In this document: in pieces, positions 8,804 to 17,990 of the stretch | How positions within the stretch are numbered: position 1 is the stretch's first letter | Layout of the letters: each line of letters starts with the position of its first letter | Assembly: GCA_047608975.1 (NCBI GenBank) | Contig: JBLFYM010000010.1 | Coordinates: 15,040 to 79,039 of the forward strand | Source: GCA-2715965 sp047608975 | Lineage (GTDB): Bacteria > Verrucomicrobiota > Verrucomicrobiia > Limisphaerales > JAYPXF01 | Direction: 5' to 3' | Length of the DNA: 64,000 bases | The notes under the pieces: model-generated | What the model was told of the DNA's origin: nothing | The model's database searches: none | The model's input: only the letters and a program-made list of their open reading frames with translations | Position numbers and translations under genes: made by a program

Positions 8804-9100
8804 ATGACAAGAGAATCCATTCTGTCTGACGGCTTCGGCATCTACATCGACACCGTCTTCCAAGGACCTGTTCCCGTTGTCAGCGATGGCAACGGATTTG
8901 CCATCATCTACAGAACTGAATTAGCAGCGCATCGTGAAATTGCTTCTCATGCAATAGTCCAGTTGGAAGAGTTTTTGAGGAATGAACGCGAATTCGAAGA
9001 TGCCATCATAGTGGAAGAGTACATCGTGCCAGTGACCGTTTGTGGGAATGGGCGTATGGCGGATTCGATGGGAAACACATTTCGTGCGGCAATGGAATGA
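8804..9100 (+). CDS. Small hypothetical protein downstream of 8561 gene
   Basis: 98 residues, ATG at 8804, preceded at good spacing by AGGAAAGG (8791-8798), one of the few clear Shine-Dalgarno sequences in this window. Not recognised. It has mixed alpha/beta composition with acidic helices (VQLEEFLRNEREFEDAII). Its 3' end overlaps the reading frame that carries the Vsr remnant, suggesting that decay or recombination joined the two. No function can be proposed. Confidence 0.55.
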   Translation: MTRESILSDGFGIYIDTVFQGPVPVVSDGNGFAIIYRTELAAHREIASHAIVQLEEFLRNEREFEDAIIVEEYIVPVTVCGNGRMADSMGNTFRAAME

Positions 9101-9167
9101 AATCCGGCTTTATGACCTCCGCACCCTCTCCAGATTATTGGGCCTAAGCATTGAGTCAGCTCTCGGT

Positions 9168-9335
9168 GGGTTCTTCGAAGATGAAATATTTTTACTCACA
9201 GCGGACCAGGCGCGGGATCGAAGGGTGACGCGGCAGTTGCGGGCGCTCGGCTGGAGTGTGTGTCGGATCTGGGAGTGTCGATTGAAGCAGCAACCGGAGG
9301 TGAGTGTGCGGCGGATTCTCAGAATGCTCGGATAA
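9168..9335 (+). pseudogene. C-terminal remnant of a Vsr mismatch endonuclease
   Basis: A frame ending at 9335 encodes about 50 residues that match the C-terminal part of very-short-patch-repair endonucleases: (Q)ARDRRVTRQLRALGWSV, then CRIWECRLKQQPE, then SVRRILRML. The N-terminal half of Vsr, including the conserved PDLVF and HGCFWHGH metal-site motifs, is missing; upstream DNA in this frame is unrelated. Vsr genes normally sit beside a DNA cytosine methylase, which is absent here. This is best read as the scar of a lost restriction-modification locus. Confidence 0.7.
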
Positions 9336-9522
9336 GAATTTCAACCACGGAAGCTCCGGGGATTCGGATGGGGGATTCCGGAATGCGGAATGGTATCAAA
9401 CTCTGCACGCCGCGTTCCGCACTCGATCCCTCGGGAGCGGCCCGAACCCCGGAAACGGTTGAGTTTCGATAAATCCCGTTGCTCTTGCGGCCTATTTTCA
9501 ATTCAATGGAGAACTCGCCTCG

Positions 9523-10773
9523 ATGGCCAAGCAGAAACAAAGAATCTACACCCGGTACAAACCGGAAAAGGCGGGCTCGCCCAAGAAGCCCAGTCGCACC
9601 CCGTGGCTGGTCCTGCTCCTGTTGCTGGTGCTGAGCGGAATCGGCTGGGGTTATGTGGCGGGCAAGATTGTGCTGCCCGAGGCTATCCAGAATTTGGTTT
9701 CCAAACGCCCGGAAGCTCCGCCGACGGAGCCGGCCAAGCTTCCCCCGCTCACCACCCGCAACTTCAGCACCGAACCGGTCCCGATCCCGATGATCCAAGC
9801 TCCCGCCGCGCCGGTGAAACCTGAGGTGCCGTCGTTGAAACCGATTGGAGCCTCCCCAACGTCTGCCAAGCCTCCCCTGCTCTCCCCGCTGATCACGCAC
9901 GCCGGCAGCTTCGCGCCGCGCTCGGCCTGGAAAACCTTCGAGGTACAGATCGCATTGGCCCGGCGCGCCATTTCGCCCGGAATCCTGGATGGTCTCAGCG
10001 GACCGCAGACGGTCGCCGCACTGAAGGCCTTTCAGATTTCTGAGGGCTTGGAACCGTCCGGCACAGCCGACGCGATCACCAAATCCCGGCTGGTGTTGGC
10101 AGCTGAGCCGTACACGAGTTACATCATCACCCAGGAAGATCTCGGACGCGTCGGGCCCGTCGCCAAGACCTGGGTGGGCAAGGCGGCCCAGGAAGCCATG
10201 ACGTATGAGGATGTGCTGGAACTCATCGCCGAAAAGAGTCACGCCTTTCACGGATTCATCACCCGGCTCAATCCCGACGTGGACTGGAAGAAGATCCAAC
10301 CGGGAACGCAGATCAAGTTGCCGCGCCTCAGCTATCCGGAGCCGACCGAAAAGGCGGCGTTCATCAGGATCTGGCTATCCGATCGCAACCTTCAGGCGTT
10401 TGGCGCGGCGACAAATCTGTTGGCCCACTTCCCCTGCAGCATCGCGGCCAAGGTGGAGAAACGTCCGGAAGGGAAACTGAGAATCATCAACTTTGCCGCC
10501 AACCCGAACTATACCTTCGATCCGGCGATGTTCCCGGAATCACCTGAAGCCCGCACGCTGAAGGACAAGCTGACCATTCAACCGGGTCCGAACAATCCCG
10601 TGGGCACCGCCTGGATCGGCTTGGATCGGCCCGGGTATGGCATTCACGGAACGCCGAAGCCGGAAAAGATCGGTCGCACCGAATCTCATGGCTGCTTCCG
10701 CCTCGCGAACTGGGACGCCAGTCATCTTCTCAAGTTGGTCACCCGCGAAACCGTGGTGATCGTCGAACCCTGA
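9523..10773 (+). CDS. L,D-transpeptidase (YkuD) with peptidoglycan-binding region
   Basis: 416 residues. The basic N-terminus and a transmembrane anchor at about 27-47 place the rest in the periplasm, after a long Pro/Ala-rich linker (60-125). A peptidoglycan_binding_1-like segment (about 130-185, DGLSGPQTVAALKAFQ) and a LysM-like region ending in NPDVDWKKIQPGTQIKLP follow. The C-terminal YkuD catalytic domain has His375 (HGTP) and the S-H389-G-C391-F-R motif, with Cys391 as nucleophile. Expected function: forming 3-3 peptide crosslinks or attaching proteins to peptidoglycan. It stands alone. Confidence 0.9.
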   Translation: MAKQKQRIYTRYKPEKAGSPKKPSRTPWLVLLLLLVLSGIGWGYVAGKIVLPEAIQNLVSKRPEAPPTEPAKLPPLTTRNFSTEPVPIPMIQAPAAPVKPEVPSLKPIGASPTSAKPPLLSPLITHAGSFAPRSAWKTFEVQIALARRAISPGILDGLSGPQTVAALKAFQISEGLEPSGTADAITKSRLVLAAEPYTSYIITQEDLGRVGPVAKTWVGKAAQEAMTYEDVLELIAEKSHAFHGFITRLNPDVDWKKIQPGTQIKLPRLSYPEPTEKAAFIRIWLSDRNLQAFGAATNLLAHFPCSIAAKVEKRPEGKLRIINFAANPNYTFDPAMFPESPEARTLKDKLTIQPGPNNPVGTAWIGLDRPGYGIHGTPKPEKIGRTESHGCFRLANWDASHLLKLVTRETVVIVEP

Positions 10774-10796
10774 AGCCCCGGCGCTTCGCCCCCAGT

Positions 10797-10820
10797 CCCG
10801 CCCCCGCCCCCGCCCCCGCC
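10797..10820. repeat. CCCCCG hexamer microsatellite
   Basis: CCCG is followed by three perfect CCCCCG units (10801-10818) between the L,D-transpeptidase stop and the YaeQ start. It is a candidate slippage site in an untranslated region. Confidence 0.6.
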
Positions 10821-10921
10821 GCCGATCCCAACGATATTGCACAAATCGCAAACCGCATTGATTCAGCCGGACGGCCTCAGCGTCGTTCCAGGTGTTCAAT
10901 CGGGATCCCCCGATCCACCGC

Positions 10922-11470
10922 ATGGTTTCCAAATTCGTTTTCAACTTCAAAAGCCACGACAACCGTCGCGATCTGCCCGGCAAGATCCTGATCGTGCAAC
11001 GGAGTGAGGAAACGCTGGAAATCGTGCTCATCCGCCTCTTCGCCTATCTCATCTTCTATCGTGACCGGTTGCAGATGGAGGTGGATCTGCATGACGATTA
11101 CATCCGCTTCGTGCCGGATATCGTGCAACTCGATTACCAACTGCAACCCGCGCTCTGGATCGAGTGCGCCGACTGCACTCCGACCAAACTGAACAAGCTC
11201 GCGGTCAAGGCCCATGAAGCCGAGATCTGGGCGGTGAAGAAATCGGAAACCGAGATCGAGGAACTTCGGGCGAAGATGACCCGGGCCAAATGCCGGACGG
11301 ATCGTTACGGGCTATTGTCCCTGGATGAGGAAATCTTCGAGGATATCAGCCGCGCCACCCAGGCCCGCAATGATGTCTCGTTATACCTCTGCGACATCGA
11401 GGACGGGATGCTGCAGTTCGACTACAACGGCATCTGGTACGACATGACTTTCCGCACCTCGAGGTTTTGA
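10922..11470 (+). CDS. YaeQ family protein
   Basis: 182 residues from the ATG at 10922; an in-frame ATG at 10892 would add ten residues, but the family starts just before the first KFVFNFKSHD strand. YaeQ landmarks: the VQRSEETLEIVLIRLFAYLIFY helix, then ALWIECADCTPTKLNKLAVKAHEAEIWAVK. Structurally YaeQ is a circular variant of the PD-(D/E)XK nuclease fold with unproven function. Its TGA overlaps the ATG of the next gene (TGATG), so it is translationally coupled to the double ABC ATPase. Confidence 0.8.
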   Translation: MVSKFVFNFKSHDNRRDLPGKILIVQRSEETLEIVLIRLFAYLIFYRDRLQMEVDLHDDYIRFVPDIVQLDYQLQPALWIECADCTPTKLNKLAVKAHEAEIWAVKKSETEIEELRAKMTRAKCRTDRYGLLSLDEEIFEDISRATQARNDVSLYLCDIEDGMLQFDYNGIWYDMTFRTSRF

Positions 11471-12948
11471 TGACTCGCCCCTCGATCGAGTTTGCAGACG
11501 TCGATGTGAACATTGACGGAACAGGCATCCTGCAGGGGATCAATTGGTCACTCCGTCCGGGAGAGCACTGGGTGGTCACCGGACCCAACGGCTGCGGCAA
11601 GACCTCCTTTCTCAAACTCATCCGCGGCGAACTCGCACCGGCACCCGATCGCGGCCGTCGGATCTACCGTTGGAACGGCAAGGAATCACAGAGCCCGGTC
11701 TGTGCCCGCAAAGAGATTGCGATCGTTTCCCCCGAGCAACAGCAACGCTACCTCCGCATCGAGTGGAGCCGTCCGGCGCTGGACGTCGTGCTCACCGGAT
11801 TCCACGGCACGGACTACCTCTACGAAGACGTGACCCGCAAAGAGCAGGCCACTGCCCGGGCGCTGGCAAAACGTCTCGGCATCGCCGAACTTCTGAAGCG
11901 CGATGTGCAGACCCTTTCCCAGGGCGAACTGCGCAAGATACTCGTTGCCCGCGCCCTCGTGGGCCGACCCAAGATACTTCTGCTCGATGAAGTTTGTGAC
12001 GGCCTCGACATGCGCACGCGCGGATTGCTGCTCGATTGGGTGGAACAGATTGCCCGCTGCGAAACCCAGGTCATCACCGCCACCCATCGCGAGGACGAAT
12101 ATTTCCCCGCCCTCACCCATCAGCTTGATCTGGACGCCGGGAGACCGGTTCGCACCCGCGAACTTCGGGTCTGCAAATCTTCCCCCAGGAAGAAATCCAA
12201 ACCGGTCGACTTCCGAAAACTGATTACCAACAAACCGGTCAAAGAACCGGACGCACCATTCCACTTCCACTTCCGCCTCACCGACGCAGAAGTGTATCTC
12301 GACCGCAAGCCGACCTTGACGGGACTCAACTGGGAAATGCGACGCGGTCAGAACTGGGCAATCCTCGGACACAACGGTGCCGGCAAAAGCACCCTGCTGA
12401 AACTGCTCCAAGGCGAGGTCCACCCGGCGATCGGGGGAACCATCGAACGCTTCAACGAGGAACGCCGACATACCCTGTGGGAAATCCGCCAACGAATCGG
12501 CTTCGTCTCGATGGATTTTCAGATGCGTTTCCAGGAGGAGATCACCGGCGCGGATGCCGTGGCGACCGGCTTTTTTGGCGGCCATGTCCTCTGCGACAAA
12601 CTGAACCGCAAACAGAAGCGCAAGGTGGATCAGCTCATCGAGCTGTTTGAGCTCCAGGAATTTGCCCGCCGCTCCGTGCCCTCGATTTCGTACGGCCAGA
12701 TGCGCCGCATCCTCATCGCCCGCGCCCTGGTTCACGAACCCGAAGTCCTGATCCTGGACGAACCTTTCGACGGTTTGGAAACCGGAATTCGTACCCGCCT
12801 CGATCGCCAGCTCGAGAACATCTGCCAACTGAACACCAACCTCCTCATGGTCACCCATCATCCCGAGGATCTTCCCGACTGCATGACTCATGGGCTGCTG
12901 TTGGAAGGCGGCTCAGTCGTGGCGCTGGGGCGATTGGGGAAAAAGTAA
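11470..12948 (+). CDS. ModF-like tandem ABC ATPase
   Basis: 492 residues, two ABC nucleotide-binding domains and no membrane segment. Domain 1: Walker A GPNGCGKTS (38-46), signature LSQGE (149-153), Walker B ILLLDEV (D173, E174). Domain 2: Walker A GHNGAGKST (300-308), signature ISYGQ, Walker B VLILDEPF. Length and layout match E. coli ModF (PhrA), a cytosolic double ATPase of unclear role linked to molybdate genes. No mod genes are nearby here. The start codon overlaps the YaeQ stop. The second signature (SYGQ) departs from the canonical LSGGQ, but the domain should still be competent. Confidence 0.85.
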   Translation: MTRPSIEFADVDVNIDGTGILQGINWSLRPGEHWVVTGPNGCGKTSFLKLIRGELAPAPDRGRRIYRWNGKESQSPVCARKEIAIVSPEQQQRYLRIEWSRPALDVVLTGFHGTDYLYEDVTRKEQATARALAKRLGIAELLKRDVQTLSQGELRKILVARALVGRPKILLLDEVCDGLDMRTRGLLLDWVEQIARCETQVITATHREDEYFPALTHQLDLDAGRPVRTRELRVCKSSPRKKSKPVDFRKLITNKPVKEPDAPFHFHFRLTDAEVYLDRKPTLTGLNWEMRRGQNWAILGHNGAGKSTLLKLLQGEVHPAIGGTIERFNEERRHTLWEIRQRIGFVSMDFQMRFQEEITGADAVATGFFGGHVLCDKLNRKQKRKVDQLIELFELQEFARRSVPSISYGQMRRILIARALVHEPEVLILDEPFDGLETGIRTRLDRQLENICQLNTNLLMVTHHPEDLPDCMTHGLLLEGGSVVALGRLGKK

Positions 12949-13125
12949 CGCGGCCGAGTCGCCATCGAAGCCGGGGGAGGAAATGTTGCAGAACCTCAAT
13001 GGACCGCAAAGAGCGATAGCGATCAATTCCAACTGGCGTTTCACAGGTTGAACACGAATTCAATCCTCAGACTTGGCATTTCTCCGCCATCTCACGATGC
13101 TCTGTCGCGCGTGACAAAACCGACC

Positions 13126-16100
13126 ATGCAACCCGGACCCGGAGAGCGTTTCGTGCGCTTTGTTGGGGATTTCATTGAATTTTCATTGAGCTCGCCCGCA
13201 GCCGCTTCATGGCGCGACCAGAAGTGGGAGGCGCGGCTGCGGACCAATCTCGGCCGCGCCGAGACGCAACGTCGCGAGATCGTGGAAGCGAACTTCGAAA
13301 AGGTCTCACTGGCGGGAGCCTCGTGGCGCGACATACCGATGCGCTGGGAAGACGGACGGTGGGTGATAAGCCTGCCGCTCACCGAGGTCGGCTACTTCAG
13401 CGCCAAGCCCTACGTCGTCGACCCGGAAGGCCACCAGCATTGGCCGGATGGAGATGACATTGGGATCTCGATCCACCCGGAGGATTACCGCACCGGCAAC
13501 ACCGTCTACTGCGCTTTCACCCGGATGTTCGGTCCCGGCAAGACCTTGGCGAAAACGATCAACGAAGAGGAAGAGGCCCGTTTCCAGGAGCTGGAAAAGC
13601 GGGGCCTCACGGTGATTCCCCAATCGGGAACCCTGCGTGATCTCAAGGCGGAACTGCCTTTCATCATCAACGACCTCGGCTGCCGGATCGTACATCTGCT
13701 GCCCGTGAATCCGACCCCGACCACGATGGCGAAGATGGGTCGCTTCGGAAGTCCTTACGCGGCCCAGAACCTGGCCGGCATCGATCCGGCGTTGGTCGAC
13801 TTCGATGAAAAATCCACCGGCGTGGAACAGTTCTGCGAGCTCACCTACGAAGCGCATCATCTGGGCGGAAAGATCTTTCTGGATCTGGTGATCAATCACA
13901 CCGGCTGGGGATCCGATATTTTCGAGGATCATCCGGAATGGTTTATTCGCGAAGCTGACGGCCAGTTTGAAAGCCCCGGTGCATGGGGCGTGAAGTGGGG
14001 CGATCTCGTGGAACTCGCCCACAAACATGCCGACCTTTGGGATTACCTTTCCGAAGTGTTTCTCACGTGGTGCCGACGCGGTGTGGATGGCTTTCGCTGT
14101 GATGCCGGCTACAAGGTACCGGCGCCCGCATGGCAACACATCATCGCGCGTGTTCGCCAGGAATTCCCCGCTGCGCTCTTTCTGCTCGAAGGTCTCGGCG
14201 GCGGTTGGGTCGATACCGAAACGCTGCTCACCGAGGGCGGCATGCAGTGGGCCTACTCGGAGCTGTTTCAGGAATTCAAGGGACCGAATGTCGCCGGGTA
14301 TCTCGAGCACTCCTACAAGCAGTCCGATCGCGTGGGCCTGCTCGTTCACTACAGCGAGACTCACGACAATGACCGCCTGTCCGAGCGCGGGAAGGATTGG
14401 TCACTGTTACGCAATCGCCTCTGCGGATTGACCAGTCCGAATGGCGGCTTCGGTTTTACCTGTGGGGTCGAATGGCTCGCCCCCGAAAAGATCAAGGTTC
14501 ACGCCGCGCGCGGATTGAACTGGGGAGCGAAGGAAAACATTGTCACCGAGCTCAAGCAGTTGAACGACCTGATCTCGGATCATCCCGCATTCTTTGACGG
14601 CGCGAAGATCAGCCGACTCAGCGAATCCGATTCAGTGGTGTACGCGATTCGGCGCGACTCGGCTGCCGGTGCCGACACTGTCCTCGTGTTGGCGAATACC
14701 GATACGAAAAAGGTACAGACTGTCTCTCTAAACGCAGCCGACCTGAAGGAACTGGGTGCGACTCCGGTTGAGCTGCTCGGACAGGAACTCCCACAAATCC
14801 AACGTGCGGCGAAGACCATCACCTTCCAACTTGCGGCCTCCGCCTGCCATTGCCTGGGTGCGGCGGCCGAACCCACCGGCGTATCTGGAGATCAGTATCG
14901 CAATCAACGTCTGCTCGCCTCCCGAGCACTGGGCGCTTTGACTTCAGTGCAACGTCCACGAAACGTGGGCAGCTGTGACTGGCAGGAACTGAGTGAGCTG
15001 GTCTCGGAAAATCCGGCGGCATTTCTGGCGGCGGCATCGGCACTGGCACCGGAAGTATATCACGGTGAACTCATCGCTGACCTCAAGGCGCTGACTGCCA
15101 CCGCATTTCCAAACGTGATCGATTGGGCGCTGCCGGATCGCAAACGGATCACCGTCGTGCCGGACAATCATTGGTTGTTGATTGACGACAGAGTTGCATT
15201 TCGCGGCACGCTGACGATTGAAGGACAGGAATTTCCATCGCGCGTGGAATCAGTCCAACTGGGTGACCGGCACCTCGCCTGGTTCCCGCCCATCCGAGGG
15301 ATCACGGCAAAAGCCACCCTCGCGCTGGAGCGTTACACCGAAATCGATCCACAGATCAGCGCCGGGCTTCTGTTTCAGTCAGATGAGCCCGGGCTCGGAA
15401 TCTCCGACCAACTGCCGGCGCGTGACGACATCGTGCTGCTCACCAACGGTTGCGGTGCGATGTCTCGTATCTGCGTGGATCTCGGTCGCGTGAAATCAAA
15501 GTACGATTGTGTGCTCGGGGCAAACCTTGACGCTGCACTTCCGGTCGATCGGCACATCTTCGTGAAACGCCTGCGCCTCTGGGTGGATGCCGACGGATTC
15601 ATCACGCCGCTGGACTACGACAACCTGGTTGAACTAAACGCCGGTACTGCGGCGCGCTGGAAGTTCGTGGCGAGCGCGGGGGATGGACGTAGTGTTGAGA
15701 TCCACCTGATCGCCACCATGGTGCCCGAAGAAAACACCGTGCTCCTGCGCTTTGAACGGCCGGAAGGTCCGCCGCGGTTCGGCCGGGAACTGCCCGCGGA
15801 TTGCAAGGTGCGGCTGACCGCCCGGTTCGACATTGAGGATCGGAGTTTTCATTGGGAGACCAAACGCAACGGCGGTTCGGAAGCACACTTCAATTCGCAT
15901 TGCGGTGCCCTGCCGGATGACGCGGGTTTCAGTTTTCAGCCCGCAGGAAGAACTCTCGAACTGAGCACCGCCCATGGCCGCTACCATCCGGCACCCGAGT
16001 GGTCGGAGAATCTGCCGCATGCGATCGAGGCGACGCGTGGCATGACCGCCAGCGGCGACGGATTCAGTCCCGGCTGGTTCGAGCTGCCACTGGCTCCGGG

Positions 16101-17397
16101 TGGCCATTCCGAGATCACTATCTCCGCCGATCGAAGTGGGCCGTTCGAGGTCGACGAAGCCTTGTGGAACTCGGCAACGCCTCCCTCTGAGGATGCCTTT
16201 GCGGATTCACTGATCGCTGCTTCGAAGAGCTTTCTGGTCCGGCGTGATGACGGCAAAACCGTAATTGCGGGTTACCCCTGGTTTCTCGATTGGGGTCGGG
16301 ACACACTGATTTGCGCGCGGGGGCTTCTGGCGGCGGGACTGATTGATGAAGTGCGGGATATTCTCATCGTCTTCGCACGATTTGAAGAGAAGGGAACTTT
16401 GCCGAATACCATTCACGGAGCGAATGCGAGCAACCGCGACACCTCAGATGCGCCACTTTGGTTTGGCGTCGTGTGCGAGGATCTCGCCGCCATCATCGGC
16501 GACGAAGTGTACGCGCTGAAGATTGACGACGCGGGACGCACGATTGCGGAGGTACTGCAAAGCATCGGCGAAAATCACCTGCGCGGAACCCCCAACAAGA
16601 TCCACGTTGATCACGAATCAGGGTTGGTCTGGAGCCCGAGCCACTTCACCTGGATGGATACCAACTTCCCGGCGGGAACCCCGCGCGAAGGGTATCCGGT
16701 GGAGATTCAGGCTTTGTGGATCCGACTGCTTCGACAGCTCGGAAAGCTGGGCGGCGAATCCCACGGCATCGCCTGGAATGAACATGCCGATCGGGCATAC
16801 GCCTCGTTCAACAAACTTTTCTGGTTGGAAGAGCAGGGCTGGTTTGCGGACCTCCTGATTGCCGGCGAACATCAGCCGGCTTCCGAAGCCATCCCGGATC
16901 AGGCCCTACGCTCGAATTGTCTGAAGGCGATCAGTCTGGGTCTGGTCCGTGGTGAACAGGCCCGGCGAACCGTCACCGCCGCTCGCCGCCACCTGGTGAT
17001 TCCCGGAGCCATCCGCTCGCTCGCGCCTTTGCCAGTCACCCCGCCATTGCCGGTGAAGAAGGACGGGCAACTTCTGAACAACCCCGATGAACCTTACTGG
17101 GGAACGTATGAAGGCGACGAGGATACCCGTCGTAAACCCGCCTACCACAACGGCACGGCCTGGACCTGGCCGTTTCCGGTTTTCTGTGAGGCACTGCTCG
17201 AAGCCTGGGAACATTCACCGGCGGCGATCCGCGCGGCGAAATCCTATCTGGCGAGTATGGAGCACATTCTTCGCGATGGCTGCGTTGGTCAGATTCCCGA
17301 GGTGCTGGACGGCGATGCACCGCACACGCAACGCGGTTGCGACGCCCAGGCCTGGGGGGCGACGGAAGCGATCCGGGTGTGGCGGATTTTGAAGTAG
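13126..17397 (+). CDS. Glycogen debranching enzyme: GH13-type transferase fused to amylo-1,6-glucosidase (GH133)
   Basis: 1,423 residues from the ATG at 13126; in-frame TTG 13048 and GTG 13111 would lengthen the N-terminus. The N-terminal half is a GH13-type domain with all four conserved regions: D253LVINH, GFRCD326 (nucleophile), LLEG (acid/base E355) and THD414. The C-terminal third is an amylo-alpha-1,6-glucosidase domain with WFLDWGRD1059, HGANASNRDT and the terminal GCDAQAWGATE. This arrangement resembles the bifunctional eukaryotic debranching enzyme rather than the short GlgX type. It should transfer maltosyl units and then hydrolyse the alpha-1,6 stub. Convergent with the signalling operon, 22 bp from its last stop. 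Confidence 0.88.
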   Translation: MQPGPGERFVRFVGDFIEFSLSSPAAASWRDQKWEARLRTNLGRAETQRREIVEANFEKVSLAGASWRDIPMRWEDGRWVISLPLTEVGYFSAKPYVVDPEGHQHWPDGDDIGISIHPEDYRTGNTVYCAFTRMFGPGKTLAKTINEEEEARFQELEKRGLTVIPQSGTLRDLKAELPFIINDLGCRIVHLLPVNPTPTTMAKMGRFGSPYAAQNLAGIDPALVDFDEKSTGVEQFCELTYEAHHLGGKIFLDLVINHTGWGSDIFEDHPEWFIREADGQFESPGAWGVKWGDLVELAHKHADLWDYLSEVFLTWCRRGVDGFRCDAGYKVPAPAWQHIIARVRQEFPAALFLLEGLGGGWVDTETLLTEGGMQWAYSELFQEFKGPNVAGYLEHSYKQSDRVGLLVHYSETHDNDRLSERGKDWSLLRNRLCGLTSPNGGFGFTCGVEWLAPEKIKVHAARGLNWGAKENIVTELKQLNDLISDHPAFFDGAKISRLSESDSVVYAIRRDSAAGADTVLVLANTDTKKVQTVSLNAADLKELGATPVELLGQELPQIQRAAKTITFQLAASACHCLGAAAEPTGVSGDQYRNQRLLASRALGALTSVQRPRNVGSCDWQELSELVSENPAAFLAAASALAPEVYHGELIADLKALTATAFPNVIDWALPDRKRITVVPDNHWLLIDDRVAFRGTLTIEGQEFPSRVESVQLGDRHLAWFPPIRGITAKATLALERYTEIDPQISAGLLFQSDEPGLGISDQLPARDDIVLLTNGCGAMSRICVDLGRVKSKYDCVLGANLDAALPVDRHIFVKRLRLWVDADGFITPLDYDNLVELNAGTAARWKFVASAGDGRSVEIHLIATMVPEENTVLLRFERPEGPPRFGRELPADCKVRLTARFDIEDRSFHWETKRNGGSEAHFNSHCGALPDDAGFSFQPAGRTLELSTAHGRYHPAPEWSENLPHAIEATRGMTASGDGFSPGWFELPLAPGGHSEITISADRSGPFEVDEALWNSATPPSEDAFADSLIAASKSFLVRRDDGKTVIAGYPWFLDWGRDTLICARGLLAAGLIDEVRDILIVFARFEEKGTLPNTIHGANASNRDTSDAPLWFGVVCEDLAAIIGDEVYALKIDDAGRTIAEVLQSIGENHLRGTPNKIHVDHESGLVWSPSHFTWMDTNFPAGTPREGYPVEIQALWIRLLRQLGKLGGESHGIAWNEHADRAYASFNKLFWLEEQGWFADLLIAGEHQPASEAIPDQALRSNCLKAISLGLVRGEQARRTVTAARRHLVIPGAIRSLAPLPVTPPLPVKKDGQLLNNPDEPYWGTYEGDEDTRRKPAYHNGTAWTWPFPVFCEALLEAWEHSPAAIRAAKSYLASMEHILRDGCVGQIPEVLDGDAPHTQRGCDAQAWGATEAIRVWRILK

Positions 17398-17419
17398 AAA
17401 GTGGACGGCGACGAACCGC

Positions 17420-17923
17420 TCAGGGACCGGCACGGCGACTCATCAGGTCGGCAACCCGGGCGGTGTCACTGGCATCATGACACTGCCAGTGCTTGGTGAC
17501 GACCTGCACGATCTCAAGCGGACGGTCGAGATGCGCGTGCCGAAGAATCACGCTCATTTGATCAGAGCCGACCAACGCGATGATCCGTCGTCCGGGAACC
17601 TTGATTTTCCAAACCAAATCCGTCAGCCCGGCGAGCGACTCGGAATCGAGGGTCTCAAAATGGGTCAGATCGAGAACACACCCCCCCGTGGGGCCGCCTT
17701 TGCGCCAGTGATCAATAATCTCCCCGGCAATCTGTTTCGAACTCTCTGGAAGCAGCGGCGGCGTGAACGACACCACCAGCTTTTCACCGGCCTGTTCGAT
17801 CTGATGGCCGGGTGAAGAATGCAATTTCTTGGTGCTCCGTCCTCCACTTCCGGGCGGCGGTTTGCTGCGGGTCTGCCTGGGGAGCTTCGGGGAAGGCGTT
17901 TCGTCTGATGTGATCGCTGCCAT
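17420..17923 (-). CDS. STAS-domain protein
   Basis: 167 residues from the ATG at 17923; a start at 18001 would overlap the upstream kinase gene. The first 55 residues are basic, Pro/Ser-rich and likely disordered. A STAS (anti-sigma-antagonist-like) domain follows at about 65-160: LVVSFTPPLLPES, GGCVLDLTHFETLDSESLAGL, VPGRRIIALVGSD. The usual phosphorylatable serine region reads LDSESLAG, so it may be phospho-regulated. Last gene of a four-gene operon after a histidine kinase, a receiver-HD-GYP protein and a hybrid kinase. No anti-sigma kinase is adjacent. Confidence 0.75.
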   Translation of the reverse strand: MAAITSDETPSPKLPRQTRSKPPPGSGGRSTKKLHSSPGHQIEQAGEKLVVSFTPPLLPESSKQIAGEIIDHWRKGGPTGGCVLDLTHFETLDSESLAGLTDLVWKIKVPGRRIIALVGSDQMSVILRHAHLDRPLEIVQVVTKHWQCHDASDTARVADLMSRRAGP

Positions 17924-17990
17924 AAGATTACCCTGACTCCGGTGAGTCTTTGCGTTTTCCCGGCCGGAAGTGCCGGTGGAAATATTGATC

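Noticed and set aside
9319..10299. 326-codon open frame antisense to the L,D-transpeptidase
   Set aside because: No family features; the YkuD frame on the plus strand is well supported.
11686..12891. 401-codon open frame antisense to the double ABC ATPase
   Set aside because: It mirrors the high-GC coding frame, has no recognisable domain, and the sense strand encodes complete Walker motifs.
13306..14364. 352-codon open frame antisense to the debranching enzyme
   Set aside because: It lies opposite the conserved GH13 regions and has no domain of its own.
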